DNA of 64,000 nt. Source: Taudactylus pleione (Eukaryota; Chordata; Amphibia; Anura; Myobatrachidae). Below are positions 10,380 through 22,797 of the stretch, in pieces (the stretch's first letter is position 1; each line of letters begins with the position of its first letter). The translations under genes and the position numbers were made by a program. The DNA lies in assembly GCA_031769625.1 (NCBI GenBank), contig JAUIMM010000088.1:8685501-8749500 (forward strand). Reading direction: 5' to 3'. The notes under the pieces are model-generated. The model did not search any database. It had not been told where the DNA came from and was given only the letters and a program-made list of their open reading frames with translations.

Positions 10380-13099
10380 GCCGAGGGCTCAGTGTTCATC
10401 CCCGTCACTGACACTGTTCACATTAACAATTTCATCATCATTGTCATAGGCATCATCCTCCTCATCGCTGATGTCAAGAAGATCATCATCTTTTCCCCCC
10501 AATACTAGTTACTCTCCACATGAATCTAGACTTGCATACCCATTTTTTTAAGGGTGATCATGGTCTTCCTCAAACAATTTTGATGAACACCAATTTCTCT
10601 ACATTTTTTAGTAACCACCTTCGTCGATTACTCACAATTTTTCCCTGCTGTGCTGAACACTCTTTCAGACTCCAAATTTATTTATTCCCCCCCAAAAATG
10701 CCAATGTGATGCTAATTTGTGTTTTGGCATTAAATGATTCCTCCTCCATTCTACAAACTGGCACTGCATTACACTGAGATGTGGTAGAGTTGTCACTGTC
10801 AACATTGGGCATTTCATTTAAGCCTGTCCAGATATTATAATTATAACAACCTTTTCATTCATCATCTGTGAATCTTTGTGTAATTGAAATACTAAGTTTT
10901 TTTACTGGCATTATGATTTTTATTACTACTAATAGCAGCACAAGTATAAGCTAAAGCAGAGGATGTGGCACTTGAGACTTGGTCCATCAACTTTCTCACA
11001 AAGATCTCTTTACATGTCTTAAGATCTGGGTCATTTGTAAAAGAAGATATGACATACAACTTAATCCTAGGATCAAGTATGGTTGATAAAATGTAGTCAT
11101 GATTTTGTAAGATCTTGCACACCCTTGGGTCATTGTGAAGGGAATGAAGACTGATCTATTAGGCCAACATACTTTGCAGAATCCCTTGCTTTTATCATCT
11201 TCTCCTTCAGCTTATCTAAATGCTTTTAAGGTAGTTTAATTAGGAGTATGACTTGACACCTGCTGGCAGTGTCAAAACTCACTTCATTTGTATGCTTTTA
11301 AATGGCTTTAGTAGCTAGTCTACAACTCCACTGTGCTGCAATTAAGTAACATGCCTCTCCCTATATCATGGTTAGATGTTTAGCTCTTGATGGTTTGCTG
11401 CTGTTACTCCAGTCGCTCAAGCATATAAAGTGTGGAATTTCACCTCATTAACACTTTTTGCTTTAGCTCAGTGATTTTTAACTTTTTTCAACTCACAGCA
11501 GACTAAACAAAATTTTAAAACTGCCAAGGCACACCACTAGTTTTTTTTCAAATATTAATATAGAATAGCAAATATCAACATATATTTAATAAAATTAGTA
11601 GAAATTAAAAACAATCACAATGGCCCCCACAGAAGAAATACAATCACAATGGCACCCACAGAGAAAAAAAAAACAATAACAGTGGCCCCCACAGAAGAAA
11701 CATAATCAAAATGGTCCCCACATGGAAAAACAAAAACAAACAACACAATAACAGTGGCCCCACAGAAGAAACACAATAAAAGTGGCCCCCACAGAAAAAA
11801 AGAAAACACACTGGCCCCTAACTTCCAATAGCAGAGAAGATCACAGTTGTCCCTGTCCCTCAGTGGCAGGAGTTGCTGAAACACTGTGACTGGAGTAGAA
11901 AGAGCCTGCTTAGACTCACTGCAGAACAGTGCAGTGAGCACTGTGTGGGTGGGAGGGACAGCGATGCGATGTCATGACCTATGATGTCATGGTGCCACCT
12001 CTCCATAGGTAAGTTCATAGGTCATGGCCCGGGCTGCGTCTGCGCAACCCATAAGAGCCCAGTGCTGCCCAGGCCTGAAATGTTAAGACAAACTCGCGGC
12101 AGATGTACACCATGGGGCGCATCTCCTGCGGCACACCTGAGATCCACCCGCGGCAAACCAGTGGTTGAAAAACAATGCTTTAGCTGATGACATGGCACAT
12201 ATCCACAGTTAGGTAGATAGTGGGTACAATGTTCTTTTCAAGAGATGTAATGGTTCTTTTGTTGATGAATGGAATTGAGATGGAATTTGGTAGCATGGGC
12301 ACATGACCTCTTCTAATCGGCTGAATCCTGTTGCGTTTATTACAGATATTGGATGTAGATTATGTGCCAACATGGCTGGTACACTGTGCAATAGGATGAT
12401 GGCTGTCATACTTGCTTCCCTTTTTTAAAAATTGTTTGACAATTGATGGAAACTAGTCTTATTAGATGATAATCTGCCCACAACAGTAGCTGCCCTAGTG
12501 CCCAGAGATTCTTCTTGGGAATTAAGGATTGCATTACAGAAGTCAGATTGCATGATACAGGACTATTACCTAATACTGTTCCTGAGAAGGCCAGTGATGA
12601 TCATGTTGACAGTGAAGACTGCATGAGCAATGAAACCATGCTGCTGGCAGCTGTTACTAGACTGCTTATTGCACGTGATTTTAGTTTCTGGGATGAACCA
12701 CTTGTATTATTATGCTGTATTATGCTGTAAATGATGTATTAGCAAGGAGGTGTCTAGATGGTAAACATTCCTCAACTTATTTTTGTGTCACTAAGTCAAT
12801 AGATGACTTGACAAACATTGTTTGGGTTGGGGTAGTAATACCTAAGAAGTGTATTTATTGGTCTTTTGGCCAAACATTACAACAATTCACTTATCATGGG
12901 CATGAGGTGGGACCACTGGTGGCTTCCTTACTTGGAGACATTCATCACTATCATCATCATCATCCTTTTCACCTACAAAAGAGTCATCATCATTGTCAAT
13001 GTCCTCATTGTCAGATACACAATTATTTCCATAATCTTGTTGCAGATTAACATTTATATTTCCATGCTCCATTTCTAAATTTTCCTCAGTACTACTCAT
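10380..13099 (-). pseudogene. decayed hAT transposase gene (copy 3)
   Basis: Minus-strand remains in gene order. An N-terminal acidic segment begins MSSTEENLEMEHG at 13099. Middle parts lie at 12890-12186 and 11460-11150. A segment with DPRIKLYVISSF is at 11122-10892. The C-terminal dimerisation region near 10720-10560 contains a degenerate SERVFSTAG motif. Frameshifts and stops are frequent, and a younger hAT MITE (11469-12177) splits the gene. hAT transposases use a DDE/RNase H-like core and dimerise through this C-terminal region. This copy cannot make a working protein. Confidence 0.65.
11469..12177. mobile_element. hAT-type MITE nested in hAT relic, perfect 8-bp duplication
   Basis: It is flanked on both sides by CTTTAGCT (11461-11468 and 12178-12185). 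The termini are CAGTGATTTTTAAC and, from the other strand, CATTGTTTTTCAACCAC, a common hAT terminus type. It contains a purine-rich tandem repeat (unit with CAATGGCCCCCACAGAAGAAA) at about 11615-11810. No coding sequence. Confidence 0.85.
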
Positions 13100-13152
13100 T
13101 TTTAAATATTCAGACAATTTATTAGATGTGGGAGGATGCTGCTCAGAACACA

Positions 13153-13437
13153 GGGTCTCATTCAGACCTGTTCGCGAGCGCTGTACGCTCACAAGCGGGT
13201 CGATGGTGCCCAAGTGCACATGCGCACAACGGAGGGAGCTCCGTCGTGCGCATGCGCGAGACCCGGCGAGCGACGGGGAAGCCGTTGCTTGGGGTCTCGC
13301 ACCAAAGGGGGTGTGCTGTTGATGGTGATTGACAGCACGCCCCCTTTGCTGGGCGTGCCGGGGGCGTGGCTGCCCAGACGGAGGCGTTCCCATGGGAACG
13401 CCTTCCGTCTGGGTCCGGCCCCACTGACATCACTAGT
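13153..13437. mobile_element. Harbinger MITE, left half
   Basis: It starts GGGTCTCATTCAGACC and runs parallel to the complete MITE at 60799-61349 up to the central CTGACATCACTAGTGA. Similarity then stops and no right terminus follows. Probably truncated or rearranged. Its GC-rich arms create several spurious ORFs. Confidence 0.65.
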
Positions 13438-14118
13438 GAGGGGAAGTGCTACCTGCCAGTCACATGCACAACAGGCAACCCCAGGAGGAGGTGTCTCTTA
13501 CCCCTGGGACTGCCAGTCTGGGCTGCTATTAGCAGATAGCAGCTTCCAGGAGGAAGCCGCTACTCTGCCTTTCCTCCAGCCCAAACCGACTCCTAGGGGC
13601 TGCAGACGATGCAGCCCTTTGGATGCCGGTGGCATGCGCAGCTCCCCACTGCTAGTGCGCCTGGGCTGTTCCTGGCACCTGACAGATCGATTGCAGAGGC
13701 ACCGGGACCCAGCCAGGAGGAGCGACTGACCAAGGTGAGTAATTGTACCCTCCCTCTCATTGTCTGCGGCGGCAGCCCCCCTCATCTAAAGGGGTAGGAG
13801 CCGCCGCTGGTCACAACAGTATCAGGAGAGAACAGGATGCTGTACATATAATATAGTGTGCTGAGTTATATCATATTTTACCTAGGAATTTGCAAAAGTT
13901 TGGGCAACTATATTGATGTTTATCAGTGAACTTATCTAACCCCCCTCCCACACATTTCCAACACTGTCAATTTCTCTATCCCACTGTGTGTAATAACAAC
14001 TTACTTACTGTTTACCTGTAGTAATTTGTTTGAGAAATCAAACTGTATTATATTCAGTGGTGGGTCAGTCTATGGACCAGTGTATGCAATACTGGAACTA
14101 ATACTATTAGTAATCTAA
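13438..14118. other. no recognised gene
   Basis: 13438-13800 is GC-rich and open in several frames but has no recognised domain. 13800-14118 is AT-rich. No transposon termini were found. Confidence 0.3.
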
Positions 14119-14447
14119 TGCCACGTATCCACTAGGTGATTAAATTGAGCAATTGAACGATAACAACATTGTTCAATCGCACATTGATCGTGCACAAATC
14201 AGGCATGAAAATGTCAAAAATGACCAGCGATGCGCGTTCCCGTTGGTCGTTTGCGACATCAATTATCACCTGAACATGCCGGTCAATCTGCCGATAATGA
14301 CAGATTGGGCATGTTCGGGGATGAGGGAGGGTGCCTGCAATGAACGACATATCATTCAATGTAGGCGCTACAGGAGATAAGGAATGGCTGTACGATTACC
14401 ATGTTGTAATCGTACTGTCGTTCAACTATCTGCTAGTGGATACGCAC
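14119..14447. mobile_element. Harbinger-type MITE (CACGTATCCACTAG family)
   Basis: The inverted ends are TGCCACGTATCCACTAG and, from the other strand, GGTGCGTATCCACTAGC. Flanks are TAA (left) and TTA (right). No coding sequence. Confidence 0.6.
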
Positions 14448-15239
14448 CTTACCGTCTTCTACTAATAGAAACAAAGTTCATGTGGGAAGAAGAAAGTTTA
14501 AGTGAGGCCATTTCAAATCACATAAATCTTACTCTATGTCAAATAAAACATCAATCCGTGGTGATGTGACTGGCAGTGAAAATGATGAATATAGTGATTT
14601 GGCCAAAAGAAGGAAAATAGCTAGCATTCCATACGAGTAGCAAATGCAGAATTTCTAAAGGGGGGATTCCAAATGCTTGATTTTAAAGTGAGTGTGGCCA
14701 GTCCATGAAGAGGGCACAATTAGCACTTAAATAGCTTTAATATGCGCCATACAAAGTGTATTGTGTGTCATAATTCCAACATATATAGGACCAGCGATCA
14801 CAGTAAACCATTAGATGCAGCAGTAGGGCCATCCTGCCTGAACTAAATGTTTTAATTTCAGATGTGTGCACCATTCCAGGGCATTGGAGCAAGTCCGGGA
14901 GTCTGAGGAGGCAGCAGAAGAACCTAGCACTGCCCTGGACATATATGTATTTAAAATGTATGCTGTCATCCTACAGTGCTGCCCTTTCCATCTGTAAACA
15001 GTCATATTTCAAGAACCTCATGTCCTCTCAGTCCTCAAATCCCCAGTCTCTTCTCCACCTTTAACTCCTTCCTATGCCCACCCCCTCCTCGTCTCCCCTC
15101 CTCACTCTCTGCCCTTGACTTTGCTACCTACTTGACATCTAAAATGATCCATACGTTACATCATCATTTCCAACCAGTCCCCCAGTTCTCAACTTCCTCC
15201 TTTCCCAGATCACCCCTCCCCATCCATTTTACCAACTCT

Positions 15240-16520
15240 GACATCCTTCGCCCCTGTATCTGGAGAGGAAGTCATGGCCCTCATACAGTCCTCCCCCCCT
15301 TCCACCTCCCCCCTTGACCCTATCTCCTCCCACCTCCTCCGCTACCTTTCTCCCTTTGCTTGCTCCCATCTTGCCCACCTCCTTAATCTCTCCCTCTCAT
15401 CAGGCACTGTCCCTTCTGCATTCAAGCATGCCCTTGTCTCCCCCATTCTTAAAAAACCTACCCTTGATCCTAATATTCTCTCTAACTACTGACCCATCTC
15501 TATCCTCCCTTTTGCCTCTAAACTCCTTGAGCGTGTTGTTTACAACCACCTTTCTTTCCTCACACTCCCTTCTTGACCGTTTTCAGTCTGGCTTAAATTC
15601 TCCTCACACCACTGAAACTGCCCTCATAAAAGTCAGCAATGACCTCCTCGCTGCCAAATCCAAGGGCCATTACTCTCTGCTCAATCACCTTGACCTCTCT
15701 GCTGCTTTTGACACTGTGGACCACCCTCTCCTGCTGCAAATCTTCATTCCCTTGGTCTACGTGACACTGCCCTCTCCTGGCTGTCCTCCTACCTCTCTGA
15801 CCGATCCTTCTCTCTTTCCTCTCATGACTCCTCCTCCCCCCACAGCATTTTTCAGTAGGTGTCCTCCAAGGTTCTGTCCTTGGACCTCTCCTATTCTCCC
15901 TCTATACGTCCTTTATAGGTGAACTCATCAGCTCTTTTGACCACCATTATCATCTCTATGCTGATGATACTTAGATCTACCTTTCTTCCCCTGATCTGTC
16001 CCCCTCTCTTCTGACTCGTATCTCCAACTGTCTCTCTGCTATCTCTTCCTGGATGTCCCAGCGATTTCTTAAACTTAATATGTCTAAGACAGAGCTGATC
16101 GTCTTCCCACCCTCCACCATAACCGCACTTCCAACTATTTCTTTACCTATTGATGGCACAACTATCTCATCTATCCCTAAATTGAGCTGTCTTGGAGTTA
16201 TCCTGGACTCATCCCTCTCCTTCAAACCACAGATCCAGAACCTCTCACAGTCCTGTCATTTTCATCTCAAAAATATTTCAAATATCTGACTCTATCTCAA
16301 CCAGGATGCTGCTAAAACCCTCCTACACTCACTGGTCATCTCAAGATTGAACTACTGTAACCTTCTCCTATCTGGCCTCCTCAAATCCTATCTCTCTCCT
16401 CTCCAGTCTGTCCTCAATGCTGCTGCTCGGCTTATCTTCCTCTCCAAATGCAATACATCTGTCTCCCTCCACTGGCTCCCCTTCCCTTTCAGAATCCAAT
16501 TTAAGGTTCTCGCCCTCGCT
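15240..16520 (+). pseudogene. L2 reverse transcriptase, frameshifted
   Basis: Recognisable RT blocks lie in shifting frames: [12 protein letters not shown] (about 15688-15723), a block corresponding to [13 protein letters not shown] (about 15855-15895), the catalytic YADDT followed at once by a stop (about 15957-15975), LNMSKTELIVFP (about 16075-16110) and LGVILDSSLSF (about 16192-16224). The order is that of the CR1/L2 clade. Several stops and frameshifts rule out activity. Confidence 0.85.
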
Positions 16521-17117
16521 TAAAAAGCCCTCTCCCAATATTCTCCCATTTATATCTCTGATCTAATCTCCCTTCACTCTCCTGTCCGCTCTATCCATTC
16601 AACTAATGCATGCTGCCTTTCAAGCCAACTGATTACTTCCTCTCAGTTTTGCCTCCAAGATTTTGCCCGTGCTGCTCCGCACCTTTGGAACTCTCTCCCT
16701 CTCCCCATCAGACACTCCCCCTCTCTACAATCATTCAAACGGGCTCTCAAGACCCACTACTTCATTAAAGCCTTCCAGCTCTCATCCTAACTTGCTGCTA
16801 TATGGTCCTTCGTCCCTGTCTACCCCATCTGTGTCTCACCTGTTTGTCTACCCTTTAGAATGTAAGCTCTTATGAGCAGGGCCCTCTACCCTCTTGTGCT
16901 TCTCCCTACTTTGCTTTCATCTGCTTCTTACTCCCCACTAGGGTACCTAACACTTGGTTGCTTAAGCTCTGCTGCTTATGTGGGTGTTATGGTCGCTAAT
17001 GTAGCAAAGTATATTATCCATGTCCTTGTCCTGCATTCTGTTGTATTATACAATCTTTGTCTTTGGTCACGTAATTGTTTATATATTTTGTAAGGTGCGG
17101 CGGAATACTTGTGGCAC

Positions 17118-17123
17118 CATATA

Positions 17124-17168
<45 letters not shown>
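17118..17168 (+). repeat. (AAT)n tail of the L2 copy
   Basis: An AAT run directly after the conserved L2 3' end. Confidence 0.95.
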
Positions 17169-17169
<1 letters not shown>

Positions 17170-17606
17170 TGTATATATTGGTCTCCTTATGCACTGCATA
17201 GTGTATTATTATACAGTAATAATAATTAACCCTATTGATGGTCTATAGTAGTGCACCCCTAACAGTACATTTTCTAGATCTCCTAGTTGGTGTATTTGTT
17301 ACTGGCTGACACATGTTAAAAGACCCACAGATGGTGCTGACTATTTCATTTGTGATACTAAGAAGAACATACAGCACTAGTAAAATTCTATTATATTACT
17401 ATTGTGGTCATGGTGTGGGTTGGGGAGAGGGTTACCAAGCAACCAGAACCCCACATACACCACCTGTGGTGGCAAAGAAAGGCTCAGGTCATGGCCACTT
17501 TCTGCTCAGCATGGTACTAGTAGTTGCCAAGCTCAATAATGAGTGACCAACACAGTCATGCATCTACTTCTACTGCAACGTCCCAAGCACTAGCTTCTCA
17601 CTCTAA

Positions 17607-17692
17607 AGCTGGCCACACACTAGACCAACTTACATCCAACCAGCCAACTAGTTGGCTGGTTGGACAGATAATCTTTAGATGTGTGGCCAGCT
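17607..17692. mobile_element. 86-bp palindromic Harbinger-type MITE, TAA duplication
   Basis: It runs from AGCTGGCCACACACTAGA to its complement, with TAA on both sides (17604-17606 and 17693-17695). The centre CCAACTAGTTGG is a palindrome. It is among the shortest complete elements in the window. Confidence 0.8.
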
Positions 17693-18171
17693 TAAGTGTA
17701 GTACTAGTAGTGTGACTGGTGTCACCTCCAAAACAGACACATCCAGCAGCGGCTTCTGCTTTCTTACCTGAGGGTGGCTGCTGCTGCTGCTAGCCTGGGT
17801 CCCAACGCCTGCTCATTGATCATGGCAGGCCATTTGTGACACTTGTATTTTTCTTATAATGTCTGTGGGCCTTAAGTATTTTAAGGTAGTTTGCAAGTAA
17901 GCATCCAGAGCAGGGTCTAGATTTACTATGCAGTAATTGTCTGAAAGAGCCTGTCCAGTACCTTGTACAGTTTCCCTGCCAACCTATTATCTGAGGCAGA
18001 TCTACTGTATGCCCTTCATGGCAGAAATCTCCATCACCCCCTGCAAGAGGGATTCTATCAATTGATCTTTGCTGTTGCCAATGATAGGAATTCCTCTTTC
18101 CTCACATCGCACAATAAGTGCTTATACTGTAGGTCACAGCTGCATATTTGCATCCTTGTGCAAAAGAAATA

Positions 18172-18654
18172 CAGGGCCGGCTCTAGGGATTTTCGACCAG
18201 TGCGGTCGCACAGGGGTGCCACCCATAGAGGGGCGGCAACCCTCCCCAGCATCCCGATTTCAGCAGGACAGTACTGTCCCGCTGTTTCACCCGCGGGCCG
18301 AAGTGGCCCGCGGGTGGTCAAATTGGGAGGTCGGGGACCCCCACCACCGCAGCTGTGTGGCGGTGCCGGACCCCCGGAGTGTGAATGGATGGCGCGCACA
18401 TGCGCGTGGCAACCATTCACTGATGGGAGAGGGCTGGGGGAAGCCCAGCCAGTGACGGAGTGCTGGGCTTTACCCCCAGCCTGACGTTATTTGGAGGCGA
18501 GCCATGCGGACACGCCGCCAAATAACATCACACAGGGGGCGTGGCCTATGGTAATTAGGCCATGCCCCCAAATTCAGTCGCACGTGGCAAAGCGATATTA
18601 GGGAGCCTTCTCGAGGGCCGGCACAGGGTGCTCCGAACCCTGGAGCCGGCCCTG
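18172..18654. mobile_element. hAT-type MITE (CAGGGCCGGCTC ends)
   Basis: The inverted ends CAGGGCCGGCTCTAGGG and CAGGGCCGGCTCCAGGG (other strand) match at all but one position. Flanks AAGAAATA (18164-18171) and AAGAAATT (18655-18662) are an 8-bp target duplication with one mismatch. GC-rich, no transposase. Confidence 0.85.
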
Positions 18655-19374
18655 AAGAAATTGATAAAGAAAAGTAGAGATGTGAGCTAACCCCCCTGTG
18701 TTTTGGTTTTGGATCTGTATCTCCTTCGTGTTTTGGATCTGGATTTGGTTTTGCCAAAACCGCCCTTGCTTGTTTTGGTTTTGGTTCTGTATTTTTTTCT
18801 AAAAATTCATAAAACAACTGAAATCACATAATGTGGGCCTGTTTTTGTTCCTACTGTATTATTAACCTCAATAACATTAATTTTCACTCATTTCAAGTAA
18901 ATTCTGACCACCTCACAGCTCACAATATTGATTTCATTCAGTTTAGGCCAAAAGGTTACAGCGAGCTAGCTGGCTGACTGAGCTAAGCGACAGCAGTGGG
19001 CGTCACAAACATATGGCAGTTCCGCTTCCAACATGGCACATCTAGGAATCAGAGTGGCACTGCAGTGGCAGACAATATGGTAATTTAATAAACTATACGA
19101 CCCCATAGAAAGAAACCAAGAATGTTTTCATTAAGCAAGAACTAGGTCAGAGGCCCGAGGGAATTGGAGTGTGTTTTTGGAGTACTTGAAGACAGGGAAA
19201 GGACGGAAGGATTGATTAGTTTGTAAATGTAATTATTTAAATTTTTTGATTCTGAAGAAAATTTATGAGGGAGGATCAAGTTCTTGAATTCCTGAAAGAC
19301 ATCTTGGAGGTTCGGTATTGGCACGTGGATAGTTTGTCAGAAGATATTATGCAGCATCTGCACCATCACACAGA

Positions 19375-20030
19375 GGACCTCATTCAGACCCGGTCGCAAG
19401 CGCTGCACGCTCGCAACCGGGTCGAGGTTTTGGTCCTGCGCACGCGCAGCGGCCGCACTGCGCGTGCGCAAGTCCCGGAGCCAGAGAGAAACTTTCTCGC
19501 TCTGGAGATCACTAACAAAAGGGGCGGCCCATTTTGTAGGCGGGTGGGGAGGTGGTTTCACAAACGGAGGCATTCTTTAAGGAACACCTACCGTTTTGTG
19601 GGCGGCCGTATTGACATCAGCACTGATGTAAGTGGGGAGCTTCCTGCTCGATCAGAGCAGGAACTCCCTGGGCTTGCAGTTGCCAAGACTCAACCTTAGG
19701 GTCTCGTCGCAAGCCCCGATGGTCGCGATGGTCTTGAGCTTCCTGCTCGATCAGAGCAGGAACTCCCTGGGCTTGCGGGGAGCTTCCTGCTCGATCAGAG
19801 CAGAAACTCGCTGGGCTTGCGGTTGCTGAGACTCAACCTTAGGGTCTCATTGCAAGCCCCGATGGTCGCGATGGTCTTGACCATCGCGACCATCAACCTG
19901 GTCGGTCGCTAAGCTGTGAGTGGTAACCCACAGCTTAGCTAGCAACCAGGAGGCCGCACTAGAAAAAGCAAGCGGCCGCCCTTATTCAGAGCGTGCAGTC
20001 GCTTCTTGTGACCGCCTCTGAATTTGGGCC
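19375..20030. mobile_element. Harbinger MITE, 3-bp AGA duplication
   Basis: It starts GGACCTCATTCAGACCCGG, nearly the same as the terminus of the Myb-gene element at 2902, and ends CTCTGAATTTGGGCC. AGA flanks both sides (19372-19374 and 20031-20033). The inside has partially duplicated GC-rich segments (GGAACTCCCTGGGCTTGC twice). No coding function. Confidence 0.8.
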
Positions 20031-20549
20031 AGAGATTCTTGGGGCGTATATGGGAGTAGGCTCACTGAAGCCCACTTGTTTCCAAACCTATGTGAACCAA
20101 CAACCTAAAACCACCTAAAATCTGATCACCTAAGTGACATCTGCAGAGCACCTGTCACTAACACACGCCATTTTGTGCCACACCCTCACTGAATATTGAT
20201 TCAGCCCATATACTCTGTAAAATTTTTACATTTTAAAAAAGCGGTGGCCTTGCTTGTGCAGGTGCTGCTAAATAGTACACACTGTAAACAGATGTTTACT
20301 TTGTGCTCAGGAAGGTTGTTGGGGATAATGGGACCAAGACTTGCTGTTTACATCAGAGGAAAGCAGCCTGTAGCTCTCCAACTGAACTACAATTCCCAGC
20401 ATTCGTGCTGTTTGCCGAGGTTGCTGGAAGTTGTTTGTCAACCACAGGTGGCGTGCCTCAGGTTACCTCAGCCCGCTTTATGCACAGTATGTACCATGTA
20501 AATATGTATGTATGCAATATACACAACTAATTTTTAATTATACATATTT

Positions 20550-20860
20550 GCACTTTATTGCACACATCCTGGCAGGAAGATACTCTAAGCTGCTCATATT
20601 TCTGGTCTCTCGCATGACACCCACAATCTACATTATCCAGTTATTCCACTTAGAGTCATCTACATACAAAGGAGGCAGGCGTTTATTGAGCTAAAGCGTT
20701 ATTTACAATAGTCTATCAATTCACCAGTTGGAGTTGGGGGGCAATTAAAAAATCTGGGTACATTTGAAAATCTGCCATGTTTTGCCCACCCAATGAACTT
20801 GGTGGTTCAGAAGTTTTGTAAAAAAATTAAAGTGGCATACAGGAGATGCTGTCTGTGGCC
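20550..20860 (+). pseudogene. reversed hAT transposase fragment within copy 1
   Basis: The plus strand encodes a degenerate LGTFENLPCFAHPMNLVV segment. It corresponds to the LGEFPNVPYFAHTINLVV segment of the minus-strand transposase nearby (22797-22609). The same reversed fragment is present in copy 2 (58960-58810), so it was in the element before the copies separated. Confidence 0.6.
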
Positions 20861-21365
20861 ATAGCAATTTTTAGACATTTTTTGGATTCATCAACCACAT
20901 GTAGAATATTTCAGCCTCTATGGCAGTGCGACTTCCAACATGGCACATCTAGGAAACAAGATTGGCACTGCAGTGGCAGACAGGATGGCAGTTTACTAAA
21001 CTATAAAAATGTTTGTTGTCTACGCAAAAAGACAGTCAGCAATGCTTCAAACAGCGCATAATGCAAAGAAACGGTACAAGATGGAATTGTCCTTGGGCCC
21101 TTCCAGCCACCCTTATGCTCTATATTTTAAACAGGACATGCACAGTTTTAAAAAAAACAATCACTTCAGCGACAGGGACTGCCAATTGTGGCTGAAGTGA
21201 TTGGCTTGTTTGGGGCCCCACAAAACAAGCTACCAATGGGCAGCTGACATTGCTGGCAAGGATCTCTAAGTACACAAACTGGCTCTAAAGAGGCAAGATA
21301 TTATCGCCATCATCATGCAATTCCTCACCCTCATCAGTATGTACATCATCTTCATACCATATTAA

Positions 21366-22797
21366 TTAGTCTCCACTGGAATCCACCATTACAGGTGCCT
21401 CTGTATTTTTTGGATGTAATTGGCGGTACAGGTCTTCCTCATGGAATTTGTAATTCATTTTGATGAACATCATCTTTTCCACATTTTGAGGAAGTAGCCT
21501 CCTATACAGATTGCTGACAAGGTTCCTGGCTGTGCTGAAAACTCTTTCTGAATACACACTGGAGGGTGGGCAACTTAAGTACAGCAAAGCCAGTTTGTGT
21601 AAGGGACTCCAAATTGCCTTTTTTTCCAGCCAGTAGTCAAATGGACTGTCTGACATGCCTATTTGGATGCTATGATTTACATAGTCCTCAACCATTCTTT
21701 GAATGGTGAACATATCAGATGGAGTCATGGTAAAAGTCTCATTAATTGTAGGCAATTCTTTTAGATTTGACCATATGTCAAAACTTGGTTGTGTTGACTC
21801 ATTTCTCTATAGATTGTAAGCTTACGAGCAGGGCCTACCTACCTATATATCTGTGTGTTACTACCCAGTTTTGTTCTATTTATGTTTCCAATTGTAAAGT
21901 GCAATGGAATATGCTGCGCTATATAAGAAACTGTTAATAAATAATAAAAAAAAAAAAATCTGTATCACCAGTGGGTCTTTTAGGAAAGTTTAGTTTTTTC
22001 CTGGCAGCCGCACTTGCTAGAGAAACTGAAGGAGTAGCTATTGCTGCATTAGGTGCCACTTGAGCTGACAATTTGCTTACCAACAGCTCTTTGCATCTCT
22101 TCAGATATGTGTCTGTTGGGAAGAAAGACATAACATATGACTTAAATCAAGGATTAAGCACGGTCACCAAAATGTATTGATCTGATTGGAAGTTCCTGAC
22201 AATCCTTGGCTCTTGAAGAAGCGAATAAAAAACTTGATCTACAAGTCCGACATACTTAGCGGAATCACTTTGTTTCAGTTCCTCCTTCAGTTTCTCGAGC
22301 TGCTTTTTCAACAGCCTAATTAGGGCAATTACCCTACTCAAGCCGGCAGTGTCTGAACTCACTTCACAGGTTACTACTTCGAAGGGTTTCAGCATCTTGC
22401 ACAACACGGAAAGTATTCTCCACTGAGCTTGAGTAAACTATATTCCCCATCCTCTTCCTATGTCATAGGTCGTTGTGTAGCTTTGGATGGCTTTTTGCTG
22501 TTCCTCCATCCACTGGAGCATATAAAGGGTGGAGTTCCACCTTGTTACTACCTCTTGCTTCAGATGGTGGCAGGGCAAATGCAAATTTCTTGCAAGTGCT
22601 GCTAACTTCTACATGTACCTGCTGAATGGTGAAAATGTCCAGAGATTTTTCGGGCCACAGAGATCATCTCCTGAATTCTTTAAAAAATCTTGCACCACCA
22701 AGTTGATTGTGTGAGCAAAATATGGGACATTTGGGAATTCACCCAGCTGTAATACTTTCACAATATTGGTGGCGTTGTCAGAAACAACAAATCCCAA
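21366..22797 (-). pseudogene. hAT transposase, C-terminal half, broken (copy 1)
   Basis: Minus-strand segments in order. SDNATNIVKVLQLGEFPNV with FAHTINLVVQDFLK is at 22797-22609. A helical Leu/Lys-rich region is at 22407-22147. A linker with MSFFPTDTYLKRCKELL is at 22131-21960. The dimerisation domain, with CPPSSVYSERVFSTARN and LLPQNVEKMMFIKMN, is at 21755-21366. This is the usual order at the end of hAT transposases of the ZBED/Ac type. Frameshifts separate the pieces and a retroposon tail (21806-21955) interrupts the linker. Not functional. Confidence 0.8.
21806..21955 (+). mobile_element. L2-related retroposon tail (LINE or SINE)
   Basis: It contains TTGTAAGCTTACGAGCAGGG, later GGAATATGCTGCGCTATATA and an A-rich end. 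It is the conserved L2-type 3' end inserted in the hAT transposase. The element is too short to decide between a truncated LINE and a SINE that uses the same tail. Confidence 0.65.

Larger units (their letters stand above)
14975..17168 (+). mobile_element. 5'-truncated L2-type LINE
   Basis: A plus-strand non-LTR retrotransposon with about 1.9 kb of reverse transcriptase region followed by a 3' tail (GTAAGCTCTTATGAGCAGGG, GGCACCATATAAATAATAAT) and an (AAT)n end. The endonuclease part is absent, which is typical 5' truncation during target-primed reverse transcription. It sits inside an older DNA transposon. Confidence 0.85.
14638..17435. mobile_element. DNA transposon (AACGCAGG...GGTTTCC ends) split by an L2 LINE
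   Basis: The left part (14638 to about 14970) and the right part (about 17260-17435) match, in order, the uninterrupted copy at 40563-41092. Shared segments are AAATGCTTGATTTTA, AGTCCATGAAGAGGGCA, TTCTAGATCTCCTAGTTGG and ATACTAAGAAGAACAT. An L2 LINE occupies the gap, so the DNA transposon is the older insertion. Confidence 0.75.

Noticed and set aside
13136..13729. 197-codon GC-rich ORF
   Set aside because: Covers a Harbinger MITE arm and flanking GC-rich DNA, with comparable ORFs on both strands and no domain.
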